Positions 9,244-18,199 of a DNA stretch of 64,000 bases are shown piece by piece (positions within the stretch are counted from its first letter, which is position 1; every line of letters begins with the position of its first letter). The stretch covers positions 992,001 to 1,056,000 of the forward strand of contig NZ_VLLE01000003.1 in assembly GCF_007830055.1 (NCBI RefSeq), in the 5' to 3' direction. The position numbers and the translations under genes are program-made. The DNA is from Lacibacter cauensis (GTDB taxonomy: Bacteria > Bacteroidota > Bacteroidia > Chitinophagales > Chitinophagaceae). The notes under the pieces were generated by a model. It did not search any database. It was not told the origin of the DNA and was given only the letters and a program-made list of their open reading frames with translations.

Positions 9244-11595
9244 ATGAAAAGAATCCTTTGCACGCTTTTAGTTTTGTCTTCATTCCTGGTGAGTGTTGCA
9301 CAATCGTATGTTCCTGAGAAAAAGAATACAAAAGTAAAAGTGCAGCCCGTTGTACAAGTAAATGCATTTGCATTTCCATTGAGTGATGTAAAGCTTTTGG
9401 CAAGTCCGTTTACAAAAGCCATGCAGTTGGATAGCGCTTACCTGTTATCGTTAAGTGCCGATCGGTTGCTGTATCGTTTTTATAAAAATGCAGGACTACC
9501 GGTGAAGGATTCGATCTATGGCGGATGGGAGAGCGATGGCTTATCGGGACATACATTGGGCCATTATTTGTCGGCTGCATCAATGATGTATGTGTCAACA
9601 GGAAATGTGGAGTTTAAGAAACGTATTGATTACATCGTTGCTGAACTGGAGCGTTGTCAGCTTGCACGCAAGACCGGCTATATCGGCGCCATTCCAAAAG
9701 AAGATTCCATTTTTGGTAAAGTAGCAAAGGGAGAAATCAAATCATCCGGTTTTGATTTGAATGGTGGATGGAGTCCCTGGTACACCGTGCACAAAGTAAT
9801 GGCCGGTTTGTGCGATGCGTATTTGTATTGCAACAGCAACAAAGCATTGAAGATGGTGACAGGTATGGCCGACTGGACGTACAACACCGTGAATCATTTG
9901 CCCGATTCAACACGTTTAAAAATGTTGAACTGTGAATACGGCGGCATGAATGATGTGCTTGCGAATATTTATTCTTTCACCGGCAACAGAAAATATCTTG
10001 ATCTCTCGTATAGATTTTACGATGAGTTTGTCATGGGTAAACTGGCGCAACGTATCGATCCTTTGCCCGGCAAACATAGTAACACCAACGTGCCGAAAGC
10101 AATTGGCAGTGCACGGCAATATGAATTGACAGGCAATAAAAATGATCAAACCATAGCTTCTTTTTTTTGGGAAACCATGGTGCACAATCACAGCTATGTG
10201 ATTGGCGGTAACAGCAACTACGAGTATTGCGGTGAAGCAGGTAAACTCAACGACCGTTTGAGTGATAACACATGCGAAACATGTAACACCTACAATATGC
10301 TGAAGCTGACAAGGCATTTATTTGCCTGGCAACCTTCTGCACAGCTGATGGATTATTATGAACGTGCTTTGTACAATCATATTCTTGCTTCGCAGAATCC
10401 GGAGAACGGCATGATGACTTATTTTGTTCCGTTGCGGATGGGAACAAAGAAACAGTTCAGCGATCAATTCAATACGTTCACCTGTTGTGTGGGCAGCGGT
10501 ATCGAGAATCATGCGAAGTACGCAGAGCAGATCTATAGTTACGATGGGAAGAATAATTTGTTTGTTAATCTGTTCATTCCTTCTGTATTGAACTGGAAGG
10601 AAAAAAACATCCGCATTACACAGACCAATTATATTCCTGCAAGCAAACAGGTGAAGTTGATTGTTGCTGCTGCAAAACCAACTGCATTCACAGTTAAGAT
10701 CCGTAAGCCATCGTGGAGTAACTCAGCTCCGGTAATAAGGGTTAATAATGTTGTGGTAAAAGCGGAAACTGATGCGGCCGGTTATTTAACTACTACTCGT
10801 GTCTGGAAAAACGGTGATGTGATTACTGTTGATCTCGATATGAATCTTTATACCGAAGCAATGCCCGATAATCCCAATCGAATTGCATTCAAATACGGTC
10901 CGTTAGTATTGGCCGGATTGCTGGGTAAAGAAAAACCCGATCCGGTTATTGGAGTGCCGGTGTTGTTAACATCAAATCGTAATGTCAACGATTGGATGCA
11001 ATCAACTTCTTCGTTGCAGTTTGAAATGAAAGGAGTGGGTATGCCGTTTGATGTGCAATTGATTCCTTTCTATCAAACCTACGATCAGTATTACAGTGTG
11101 TACTGGGATTATTTTACACCGGATGAATTTGCCAGACTGCAGGCCGATTATGAAGCAGAGAAAAAACGTGTGCAGGAAATTGAAAACAGAACCATTGATC
11201 TCTTTCGTGTGGGTGAAATGCAACCCGAACGTGATCATAACCTCAAGGCAACAGAACGTTCTTACGTAAGCGATGCAATGGACAGAATGGGACGTGAAGC
11301 AAGAAGCAATCATAACTTTGAGTTTGAAATGAAAGTTGATCCTGCAGTGAACAACGCCTTGTTGTTTACTTACATTGGTGATGATAAAGACAGAGTATTT
11401 GATATTTTAGTGGATGGCGTAAAGCTTGTGACGGTTGAATGGAAAGGTGGTAAGACGGGTAAGTTTTATGATGTGGAATACAAACTGCCTGTAAGTATGC
11501 TCAGCGGTAAAACAAAGATCACTGTAAAGATCGATGCCAATCATGGCAAAACAGCAGGACGTGTATTTGGTGTACGAACAATAAAAGAGCAATAA
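9244..11595 (+). CDS. second DUF1680 enzyme, GH146-like beta-L-arabinofuranosidase
   Basis: 783 residues with a signal peptide (MKRILCTLLVLSSFLVSVAQ). It is only distantly like its neighbour, but keeps the zinc-cysteine signature: E345 and C347 in CETCNTYNML, and C414, C415 in FTCCVGSGIENH. These forms fit the GH146-type branch of the GH127/DUF1680 clan, which includes Bacteroides beta-L-arabinofuranosidases. After the barrel and beta domains a C-terminal region of roughly 170 residues remains, probably an accessory beta domain. It starts 13 bp after the GH127 gene and 5 bp before the oxidoreductase, so it is surely co-transcribed. Two different clan members together may split different arabinose linkages or chain lengths. 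Confidence 0.82.
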   Translation: MKRILCTLLVLSSFLVSVAQSYVPEKKNTKVKVQPVVQVNAFAFPLSDVKLLASPFTKAMQLDSAYLLSLSADRLLYRFYKNAGLPVKDSIYGGWESDGLSGHTLGHYLSAASMMYVSTGNVEFKKRIDYIVAELERCQLARKTGYIGAIPKEDSIFGKVAKGEIKSSGFDLNGGWSPWYTVHKVMAGLCDAYLYCNSNKALKMVTGMADWTYNTVNHLPDSTRLKMLNCEYGGMNDVLANIYSFTGNRKYLDLSYRFYDEFVMGKLAQRIDPLPGKHSNTNVPKAIGSARQYELTGNKNDQTIASFFWETMVHNHSYVIGGNSNYEYCGEAGKLNDRLSDNTCETCNTYNMLKLTRHLFAWQPSAQLMDYYERALYNHILASQNPENGMMTYFVPLRMGTKKQFSDQFNTFTCCVGSGIENHAKYAEQIYSYDGKNNLFVNLFIPSVLNWKEKNIRITQTNYIPASKQVKLIVAAAKPTAFTVKIRKPSWSNSAPVIRVNNVVVKAETDAAGYLTTTRVWKNGDVITVDLDMNLYTEAMPDNPNRIAFKYGPLVLAGLLGKEKPDPVIGVPVLLTSNRNVNDWMQSTSSLQFEMKGVGMPFDVQLIPFYQTYDQYYSVYWDYFTPDEFARLQADYEAEKKRVQEIENRTIDLFRVGEMQPERDHNLKATERSYVSDAMDRMGREARSNHNFEFEMKVDPAVNNALLFTYIGDDKDRVFDILVDGVKLVTVEWKGGKTGKFYDVEYKLPVSMLSGKTKITVKIDANHGKTAGRVFGVRTIKEQ

Positions 11596-11600
11596 CAGCA

Positions 11601-12845
11601 ATGGGCAAAGCAATTGTAATTGGTGGCGGCATTATCGGTTTAAGTTCGGCTTACTATCTGCAGCAAAGCGGATGGGATGTAACAGTGTTGGATAAAGATG
11701 ATTTCTCCAGTAACTGTTCGTATGGCAACGCCGGTTATGTTTGTCCGAGCCATTTTGTGCCATTGGCAACACCCGGTATTGTAACGCAGGGTTTGAAATG
11801 GATGTGGAATTCAAGAAGTCCGTTTTACGTGGAGCCTCGTTTAAATGCTGCGTTGATTTCATGGGGATTGAAGTTTATGAAAAGTGCCACAGCCAAACAT
11901 GTGGCAGAATCGGCTATTCCTCTCCGTGATATTGCCTTGTTCAGTCAGCAGTTGTACGAAGAGTGGGCAAAGCTTCCTGACTTTGATTTTGCGTATGAAA
12001 AGAAAGGCTTACTGGAAATGTTTCAAACAGAAGCAAACGAAGAACATGCACATCACACAGCGCATGAAGCAGCAAAGTTGGGTTTAGAAGCAGTGATGCT
12101 ATCAAAAGACGAAGTACAGGCCATGGAGCCACAGACAGAACTGAACATACGTGGTGCTTTGTATTTTAAATGCGACGCACATTTGTATCCGCAAAAATTA
12201 ATGAAAGGCTTGATTAATATACTCAAGCAAAAAGGCGTGCAGTTAATTTCAAAACAGGAAGTAACCGGTTTTGAAATGAAGAACGACCAGATCAAATCAG
12301 TTATTTGCAACAATCAACGATACGATGCAGATGTGGTAGTGATTGCAACAGGTTCCTGGTCGAGAGAAATGGCACAGAAGCTCGAACTTAATTTGCCACT
12401 CATGCCCGGCAGAGGCTATTCTGTTACATTGGAAGATTCGCCGTTTACATTCAATCATCCGGCTGTGTTGCAGGAAGGTCGTGTAGCCATCACACCCATG
12501 GATGGAAACAAGATTCGTTTTGGCGGTACCATGGAAATCACATCAACGAAAACAGCACCACGCTACAAACGAGTAGAAGGTATATTGAATGCTGTTGAGC
12601 GTTTTGTGCCCCAGTTTAAAATTCGCATGCCATCACCTGAAAACATCTGGTATGGTTATCGGCCCTGTTCGGCTGATGGCTTGCCTTACATCGGTAAAAT
12701 AAAATCGAATGCCATTATTGCTACCGGTCATGCCATGATCGGGTTAAGCGTTGGCGCAGGCACAGGCAAACTTGTTGCGGAGATTGCGAATGGCGAAACA
12801 CCCAGCGTGGATATCAATCCTTATAATCCAAAAAGGTTTTCCTAA
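11601..12845 (+). CDS. FAD-dependent D-amino-acid dehydrogenase, probable cis-4-hydroxy-D-proline dehydrogenase
   Basis: 414 residues of the DadA/glycine oxidase type. The N-terminal dinucleotide-binding motif is GGGIIGLSSAYYLQ, followed by the acidic residue that binds the ribose. A C-terminal GHAMIGLSVGAGTGKLVAE segment is the usual FAD-contacting end of the family. In this operon it would oxidise cis-4-hydroxy-D-proline to the 4-hydroxy-pyrroline carboxylate used by the deaminase encoded at 1359. No signal peptide; it probably passes electrons to the membrane quinone pool, as DadA-like enzymes do. The substrate is inferred from context. Confidence 0.82.
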   Translation: MGKAIVIGGGIIGLSSAYYLQQSGWDVTVLDKDDFSSNCSYGNAGYVCPSHFVPLATPGIVTQGLKWMWNSRSPFYVEPRLNAALISWGLKFMKSATAKHVAESAIPLRDIALFSQQLYEEWAKLPDFDFAYEKKGLLEMFQTEANEEHAHHTAHEAAKLGLEAVMLSKDEVQAMEPQTELNIRGALYFKCDAHLYPQKLMKGLINILKQKGVQLISKQEVTGFEMKNDQIKSVICNNQRYDADVVVIATGSWSREMAQKLELNLPLMPGRGYSVTLEDSPFTFNHPAVLQEGRVAITPMDGNKIRFGGTMEITSTKTAPRYKRVEGILNAVERFVPQFKIRMPSPENIWYGYRPCSADGLPYIGKIKSNAIIATGHAMIGLSVGAGTGKLVAEIANGETPSVDINPYNPKRFS

Positions 12846-12884
12846 TTTGCTGTGCATTTTGCACAACAATCTGCACAACGCAAT

Positions 12885-13715
12885 ATGAAACAGCTTGCAT
12901 TCATTCTTCTGTTCACTTCCATTCTTTTTACTGCAACTGCACAACATAAACTCGTGAAGTTGTGGGAAACAGATACCACGTTAAAAGTTCCTGAATCGGT
13001 TTTTATCGATCATAAAAACAATGTGCTGTATGTTTCCAATATCGATGGGCAGCCTTGGGCAAAAGATGGCAAAGGTTCAATTGGTAAAGTGGGTATGGAC
13101 GGAAAAGTTATTGCGGCTGAATGGGTAACCGGTTTGCAGGCACCCAAAGGCATGGGTCTGCACAAAAATAATTTGTACGTAGCCGATCTGAATGAAGTAG
13201 TCGTGATCGACATTACAAAAGGAGCCATTGTTGATCGCATTGTTGTTGATGGAGCTATTACGTTAAACGATATCAGCGTAGAAAAAAACGGAACAGTGTA
13301 TGTGTCCGATTCACGGGGAAGAAAAGTGTACAGCATCGAAAATAAAAAAGCAACCGTACTGCTCGATACAATGCAACTGAAAGGACCGAATGGGGTACTA
13401 AAGCATAAAGGAAGTTTGTACGTGCTGGATGCAGGCAGTATGTACCGCATGGAAAAAAACGGATCTCTAACCAAGTTGGCCGAAGGCATGGAAGCCAGTA
13501 CAGATGGTATTGAAAATATCAGCGGTGGCGATTATATTGTTTCAACCTGGATTGGTGTGGTTTATTATGTAAATGCTGATGGCAGCAAGCAGGTGTTACT
13601 CGATGGCAGGGAGCAAAAAATTAACTCGGCCGACATTGGCTTTGATGCTGTGAAACGCATCGTATACATTCCTACTTTCTGGCGAAATACGGTGGCAGCC
13701 TACGAGCTTCAATAA
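12885..13715 (+). CDS. secreted SMP-30/gluconolactonase-like protein
   Basis: 276 residues from the ATG at 12885; this start gives a clean signal peptide (MKQLAFILLFTSILFTATAQ), while an earlier in-frame codon at 12852 adds a non-signal extension. The body is a six-bladed propeller type. Possible SMP-30 metal ligands are the Glu of PESVF, the Asn of GPNGV and the Asp of NSADIGFD. Family members include sugar lactonases, among them L-arabinonolactonases, but many Bacteroidota members have no known activity. It lies 39 bp after the dehydrogenase and is probably the last gene of the hydroxyproline/arabinoside operon. Confidence 0.65.
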   Translation: MKQLAFILLFTSILFTATAQHKLVKLWETDTTLKVPESVFIDHKNNVLYVSNIDGQPWAKDGKGSIGKVGMDGKVIAAEWVTGLQAPKGMGLHKNNLYVADLNEVVVIDITKGAIVDRIVVDGAITLNDISVEKNGTVYVSDSRGRKVYSIENKKATVLLDTMQLKGPNGVLKHKGSLYVLDAGSMYRMEKNGSLTKLAEGMEASTDGIENISGGDYIVSTWIGVVYYVNADGSKQVLLDGREQKINSADIGFDAVKRIVYIPTFWRNTVAAYELQ

Positions 13716-13735
13716 AGGAATGTGAAAACTTGTCG

Positions 13736-13755
13736 GACGGTTGATTGTAACCGTC
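13736..13755. other. short perfect hairpin between operon end and bshC
   Basis: GACGGTT, loop GATTGT, AACCGTC. It has no clean T-run, but its place just after the operon suggests it may slow or end transcription. A weak -7 like TAATTTTA follows before the bshC start. Confidence 0.4.
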
Positions 13756-13781
13756 GGGATGTTCCTAATTTTACAAAACGT

Positions 13782-15380
13782 ATGGACTGTACATCGCAAC
13801 GGATCACTTACCGTAACACGGCTGCTTTTTCAAGTATTGTTTTGGATTACCTGGATGATGCTGCGGCATTAAGACCGTTTTATAAACATCGTCCAAACCT
13901 GGAGGGTATTAAGCATGCAATTGCAGAGCGTTCTGCATTTGCAACCAACCGTACAGTCTTGGTTAATCATCTCAAACAACAATACAGTGCAGTAAGCGAA
14001 TCGGCTGCAGTTAACCGTAATATCGATCTGCTGCTGCAGGAAAATACATTCACCATTACCACAGCACATCAGCCCAACTTATTTACAGGCCCGTTATACT
14101 TCATTTACAAAATTCTGCATGCCATTAAACTGGCCGATACCTTAAAGCAGGAATTAACACAATACAATTTTGTGCCTGTTTATTACATGGGTAGCGAGGA
14201 TGCCGATTTTGAAGAGTTGAGTTATGCAATAGTAAACGGCGTAAAATACCAATGGGCCACACAGCAGAACGGTGCGTTTGGCAGAATGGTCATTGATAAA
14301 AACATCACACAATTGATTCATGCCATCAGTGGACAGTTACTGGTGGAGCCGCATGGTAAAGAAATAGTGGATGCATTACTTGCTTCATACAAAGAGAAAA
14401 CAACTATACAGGATGCAACATTTGCCTTTGTGCATTTCCTGTTCGAACGTTTTGGTTTGATTGTGATCAATGCTGATGCGAAGGCACTGAAGCAACAGAT
14501 GATTCCGGTGTTTGAAGATGAATTGCTCAACCGTTCATCGGCCAAACTGGTAACACAAACCATTGCAGCACTCGATCAGCAACACTACAAAGTACAGGCA
14601 GGTGGCAGAGAGATCAATCTGTTTTATTTTGATGAAGACCTGCGTGAGCGTATCGAAGCAGATGGCGATGGTTTTACTGTTGCAAACACAACGATTAAGT
14701 TTACAAAAGAGGAGATGCTGAAAGAACTCAAAGAGCATCCGGAACGTTTCAGTCCGAATGTAATTCTGCGTGGTTTATACCAGGATACGATTTTGCCCAA
14801 CATTGCTTTTATTGGCGGCGGCGGAGAACTGGCGTATTGGCTGGAGCTGAAAAATGTGTTTGCACATCACCACGTACCTTATCCGGTATTGGTATTGCGG
14901 AATTCATTTCTTATAACCGAAAAGCAATGGATAGAGCGCATCACAAAGCTTGATTTTACACTTGAAGCATTCTTCCAAAGCAGTGAAACATTGCTGAACG
15001 AATATGTACACCGCACCACTGTTAATAAAATTCAACTCAACGGAAGTTTAGAACAGGCAGAAGCATTTTATGCTGCATTGAAACAACAGGCGGCAACGGT
15101 TGACCCCACTTTACAGCAACATGTAGATTCGTTGAAAGCAAAAGCCATTCATCGTTTACAGGAGCTGGAGAAAAAAATCATCCGTGCAGAAAAAAGAAAG
15201 TATGCCGATGAGCAACGGCAGATTCAAACCATCAAAGCACAACTATTTCCCGGCAACGGCTTGCAGGAACGTAAAGAAAGTTTCTTGAGCTTTTATGCAA
15301 AAAAAGGAAACAATCTCATTGATGCATTGTATCAACATTCTCTTTCTCTCGAACAGGAGTTTGTAGTTTTATCTTTCTAA
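13782..15380 (+). CDS. bshC: bacillithiol biosynthesis cysteine-adding enzyme BshC
   Basis: 532 residues from the ATG at 13782, the usual BshC length; an upstream in-frame codon at 13722 would add 20 residues unlike the family. The start MDCTSQRITYRNTAAFS, the internal TTAHQPNLFTGPLYFIYKI and YYMGSEDADFEEL segments and the C-terminal coiled coil fit BshC. The enzyme is thought to add cysteine to glucosaminyl-malate in the last step of bacillithiol synthesis. Bacillithiol genes are known in Bacteroidota. The gene ends 1 bp before the convergent lipoprotein gene, with no obvious terminator between. Confidence 0.92.
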   Translation: MDCTSQRITYRNTAAFSSIVLDYLDDAAALRPFYKHRPNLEGIKHAIAERSAFATNRTVLVNHLKQQYSAVSESAAVNRNIDLLLQENTFTITTAHQPNLFTGPLYFIYKILHAIKLADTLKQELTQYNFVPVYYMGSEDADFEELSYAIVNGVKYQWATQQNGAFGRMVIDKNITQLIHAISGQLLVEPHGKEIVDALLASYKEKTTIQDATFAFVHFLFERFGLIVINADAKALKQQMIPVFEDELLNRSSAKLVTQTIAALDQQHYKVQAGGREINLFYFDEDLRERIEADGDGFTVANTTIKFTKEEMLKELKEHPERFSPNVILRGLYQDTILPNIAFIGGGGELAYWLELKNVFAHHHVPYPVLVLRNSFLITEKQWIERITKLDFTLEAFFQSSETLLNEYVHRTTVNKIQLNGSLEQAEAFYAALKQQAATVDPTLQQHVDSLKAKAIHRLQELEKKIIRAEKRKYADEQRQIQTIKAQLFPGNGLQERKESFLSFYAKKGNNLIDALYQHSLSLEQEFVVLSF

Positions 15381-15381
15381 A

Positions 15382-16200
15382 CTATTTCGTCTTCAATGCT
15401 TTTACCGGATCGAACTGAAAGCCGAGGCTGAAATAATTACTGCGGTAATTGGTATTGCTGTTTCCTGTAAGTAAAGACGCATTCATTTGTGCCTGGACAC
15501 GAAACCAGGGTGCACTAGCAAATCCAAAACTGGTGACCAAGGCAGGCTCAACAAACAACAACCTGTTGCGTGTTAGCTGCAGCAGTTGGTACGATTCCAG
15601 TTCATTATTATCATAGCTTGTGCTGATGTTGCTATAGCCGATTGATGTAAACCGCAGCACAGTGCTCAATGTAAAATTTTCACCGGTATGAAAACTGAAG
15701 GATGGTTGAATATAATAACGGTTGGTTTTGCTGTTGTGAAAACCCAATGCTCCACTATTGGTTGTGCTGTTATCGGAGATATTGTTTTTACCGAAACCGT
15801 AGCCACCATACAGTTCAAAAAACACTTTCTTATCTCTTGATATGGGATAAAAAACGCCTGCGCCAAATTCGGCTGCGCTGCGTTTGTATTTTACAATGTC
15901 TGTTCCGGTATTGCCACTGCCATCGGAGTAGGTGAGTTCATCCTGGCTGCGTAAAGAACCATACCATGCTGCAGTTACTGCAAAGTGATTGGTTATTGCA
16001 TACGCCCCCTGCAAACTGTAACTGTTTTCTGTACCAACCAATGTACTGGCTGCCACAGCAGTAACTCTCGATTCATTTTTTTCTTTGAATGCAGGTACTT
16101 GTTGTATCGAAGGTGCATAGGCAAAACGCAGTAGTGTACAGGAGCTTAGCAGGCAGCTCACTAGAAATACGGTTGCTGTTAGTTTCAGGTATGTGCTCAT
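15382..16200 (-). CDS. outer-membrane beta-barrel-like lipoprotein, function unknown
   Basis: 272 residues. The signal peptide ends in a lipobox (VSCLLSSC, lipidated Cys at residue 21). The rest alternates polar and aromatic residues in beta-strand fashion, with repeated YGGYGFG, FSFHTG and YFSLGFQFDP segments, ending in a hydrophobic-aromatic strand typical of outer-membrane barrels. I do not recognise a specific family. It follows purE on the same strand with 24 bp between them. Confidence 0.6.
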   Translation of the reverse strand: MSTYLKLTATVFLVSCLLSSCTLLRFAYAPSIQQVPAFKEKNESRVTAVAASTLVGTENSYSLQGAYAITNHFAVTAAWYGSLRSQDELTYSDGSGNTGTDIVKYKRSAAEFGAGVFYPISRDKKVFFELYGGYGFGKNNISDNSTTNSGALGFHNSKTNRYYIQPSFSFHTGENFTLSTVLRFTSIGYSNISTSYDNNELESYQLLQLTRNRLLFVEPALVTSFGFASAPWFRVQAQMNASLLTGNSNTNYRSNYFSLGFQFDPVKALKTK

Positions 16201-16224
16201 AAGTTTGGTTTTAGCAGTTACAGG

Positions 16225-16740
16225 TTAATCAAATTTATTATCCCAACCCTGTTGTTTCAGTTTGTCAACTTTGGTCAATACTTCATCGTTGAGGTTGGTT
16301 TTGTAAGCAGCAATTTTTGCAGCTACTGCTTCATCGGCAGTACCAATGATCTGTGCGGCCAGAATACCTGCGTTTTTTGCTGCATTCAATGCCACTGTTG
16401 CCACAGGTACGCCGTTGGGCATTTGCAGAATCGATAAAACAGAATCCCAGCCATCAATAGAGTTAGACGATTTAACAGGTACGCCAATAACAGGTAATGT
16501 TGTAACACTGGCTACCATGCCCGGCAAATGAGCAGCGCCACCTGCACCGGCAATAATCACTTTCAATCCTCTCTCTTTTGCTTTTTGTGCATACTCCACC
16601 ATACGTAAGGGTGTGCGGTGTGCAGATACAACCGTTAACTCGTAATCGATACCAAATTCTTTGAGGATATCTGCAGCGGGTTGCATAACTGGTAAGTCGC
16701 TGTCGCTGCCCATGATAATACCAATGATTGGAGTAGCCAT
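16225..16740 (-). CDS. purE: N5-carboxyaminoimidazole ribonucleotide mutase PurE
   Basis: 171 residues from the ATG at 16740, which gives the standard start [19 protein letters not shown]; a longer in-frame start at 16806 adds a 22-residue extension foreign to the family. [29 protein letters not shown] and GVPV are the class I PurE signatures for binding the ribonucleotide. It works with PurK, encoded 5.7 kb away at 22419-23558, in de novo purine synthesis; the efflux operon separates the two. Confidence 0.95.
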   Translation of the reverse strand: MATPIIGIIMGSDSDLPVMQPAADILKEFGIDYELTVVSAHRTPLRMVEYAQKAKERGLKVIIAGAGGAAHLPGMVASVTTLPVIGVPVKSSNSIDGWDSVLSILQMPNGVPVATVALNAAKNAGILAAQIIGTADEAVAAKIAAYKTNLNDEVLTKVDKLKQQGWDNKFD

Positions 16741-16818
16741 AAAAAGATTTGCTGCAAAGAAACAAAACAACGGGCAGTAAAAAAAGAAAGCTGCTGATGT
16801 TATCATCAGCGGCTTATT

Positions 16819-16876
16819 GTCAGACGTCCTCGTCGGACAATAAATTTTTTTAACTCGTCCGACGAGGGCGTCTGAC
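16819..16876. repeat. long inverted repeat downstream of the efflux operon
   Basis: A 20-nt left arm at 16819-16838 (GTCAGACGTCCTCGTCGGAC) pairs with the right arm at 16857-16876 with one mismatch, around an AT-rich 18-nt loop. It ends 9 bp from the tolC stop codon. It may be a REP-type mobile repeat recruited as the transcription end of the efflux operon. Confidence 0.75.
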
Positions 16877-16885
16877 GAAGATGGG

Positions 16886-18199
16886 TTACAACTTACTCAA
16901 ATCACCGGCCAGTAACTTCATCTCCGCTTCGGCAAGCTTCGCCATGTAGAGCGAATTGATGTAACGGGTTTGTCCGTTGATGTAATCAATTTGTACCTGT
17001 CGTAATTCCAGGGAAGTGATTGCCAGTTTGCGGAAACGTTCAGTGGAGATCAGATTGTTTTCTTCAATCAATGCCAATGTATTTTTCTCCAGTTTCACTA
17101 AGTTGAGTGCATTCTGAAAATTAGAATACGCATTCAGCAGATTGGTGTATACCTGATTTTTCAAACGGTCAATAATCACTTGTTGATTTTTGATATTGAT
17201 ATCTGCTACCTGTTCCTGACGTTTGATATTACCGCCCTGAAAAATGGGAATAGCAATGCCAATATTACCGCTGGGACCAAGGTTACGGTTAAACAACGTA
17301 AAACCTGCATCGTTGCGGCTTTGTGCTAAATTGAAGTTGCCGTTTAATGTAACAGATGGCAGACGTTGTGATATGATCTCCCGCTTTTGCTGAACAAGCA
17401 CCGAAAGATTGCTTTGTGCAAGCAACAGATCATAGTTGTCGCTTTGCGATTTGGTAACCAATGCAGCAAAGGTTAATGCAGCATCCGGTTCAATTACATC
17501 CAGCACTTCGAAAACAGTTTCGGGTTTGCGTGCAAGCAGATTATTAAAATCGGCTTTGGCAATGCGGATGCTGTTTTCAACTGTTAACAGATTTCCTTTT
17601 TGTTGATTCAGATCTACTTCAGCTTGCAGAAAATCGGTTTTCGGTGCAGTACCGATTGTAAAACGACTTTCAGCAATTTGTTTCCGTTCTTCAAAAAACT
17701 TAATGGTTGCCTGTAATGCTTTCTTTTGTTGATTGAGTTGTACAATCTGATAATAAGCAGCAATTACATTAAACACCGTTGTATTTACCTGACTGCGGAA
17801 ACTGAGTTCTCCAATTTTCTCCAGTTCTTCCAAACGACGTTTGGTGGCAAACATCCGCATACCATCAAAAACACGCCAGCTAACGGCTAAACCTGCATTT
17901 TGATTGCGCAAAATAGCACCGTTCCGTTTAATGGTAGTCCCATTGGTTAAACGTTGCTCAAGATTATTCGATGCAATACCAACCGTTGATGTTGCACTGA
18001 TGGTTGGCAATAAACCTGCAGTGCCCCAGTTGTTATTGATAGCGCCGATCTGTTGTGCATTACGTTCGATTTCCACATCAAAGTTTTTTTCAACAGCAAT
18101 GCGGATGGCTTCATCTATAGTAAGTTTCGATGCGTCCTGTGCCAGCGCAATGCTGCTAATCAGCCAGCTTGCTAATAACAGTTTCAGTTTCTTCTTCAT
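16886..18199 (-). CDS. TolC-family outer membrane efflux protein
   Basis: 437 residues, with a signal peptide ([21 protein letters not shown]) and two related halves with long amphipathic helices, as in outer membrane efflux proteins. [11 protein letters not shown]-type and [20 protein letters not shown] segments fit the family. It is the third gene of an adaptor-pump-TolC operon. Its start lies 44 nt inside the end of the RND pump gene in another frame; both frames are intact, so the overlap looks genuine and implies translational coupling. Confidence 0.92.
   Translation of the reverse strand: MKKKLKLLLASWLISSIALAQDASKLTIDEAIRIAVEKNFDVEIERNAQQIGAINNNWGTAGLLPTISATSTVGIASNNLEQRLTNGTTIKRNGAILRNQNAGLAVSWRVFDGMRMFATKRRLEELEKIGELSFRSQVNTTVFNVIAAYYQIVQLNQQKKALQATIKFFEERKQIAESRFTIGTAPKTDFLQAEVDLNQQKGNLLTVENSIRIAKADFNNLLARKPETVFEVLDVIEPDAALTFAALVTKSQSDNYDLLLAQSNLSVLVQQKREIISQRLPSVTLNGNFNLAQSRNDAGFTLFNRNLGPSGNIGIAIPIFQGGNIKRQEQVADINIKNQQVIIDRLKNQVYTNLLNAYSNFQNALNLVKLEKNTLALIEENNLISTERFRKLAITSLELRQVQIDYINGQTRYINSLYMAKLAEAEMKLLAGDLSKL

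Noticed and set aside
16741-16806. 22-residue N-terminal extension of PurE
   Set aside because: The family starts at [15 protein letters not shown]; the extension is upstream DNA that happens to be open.
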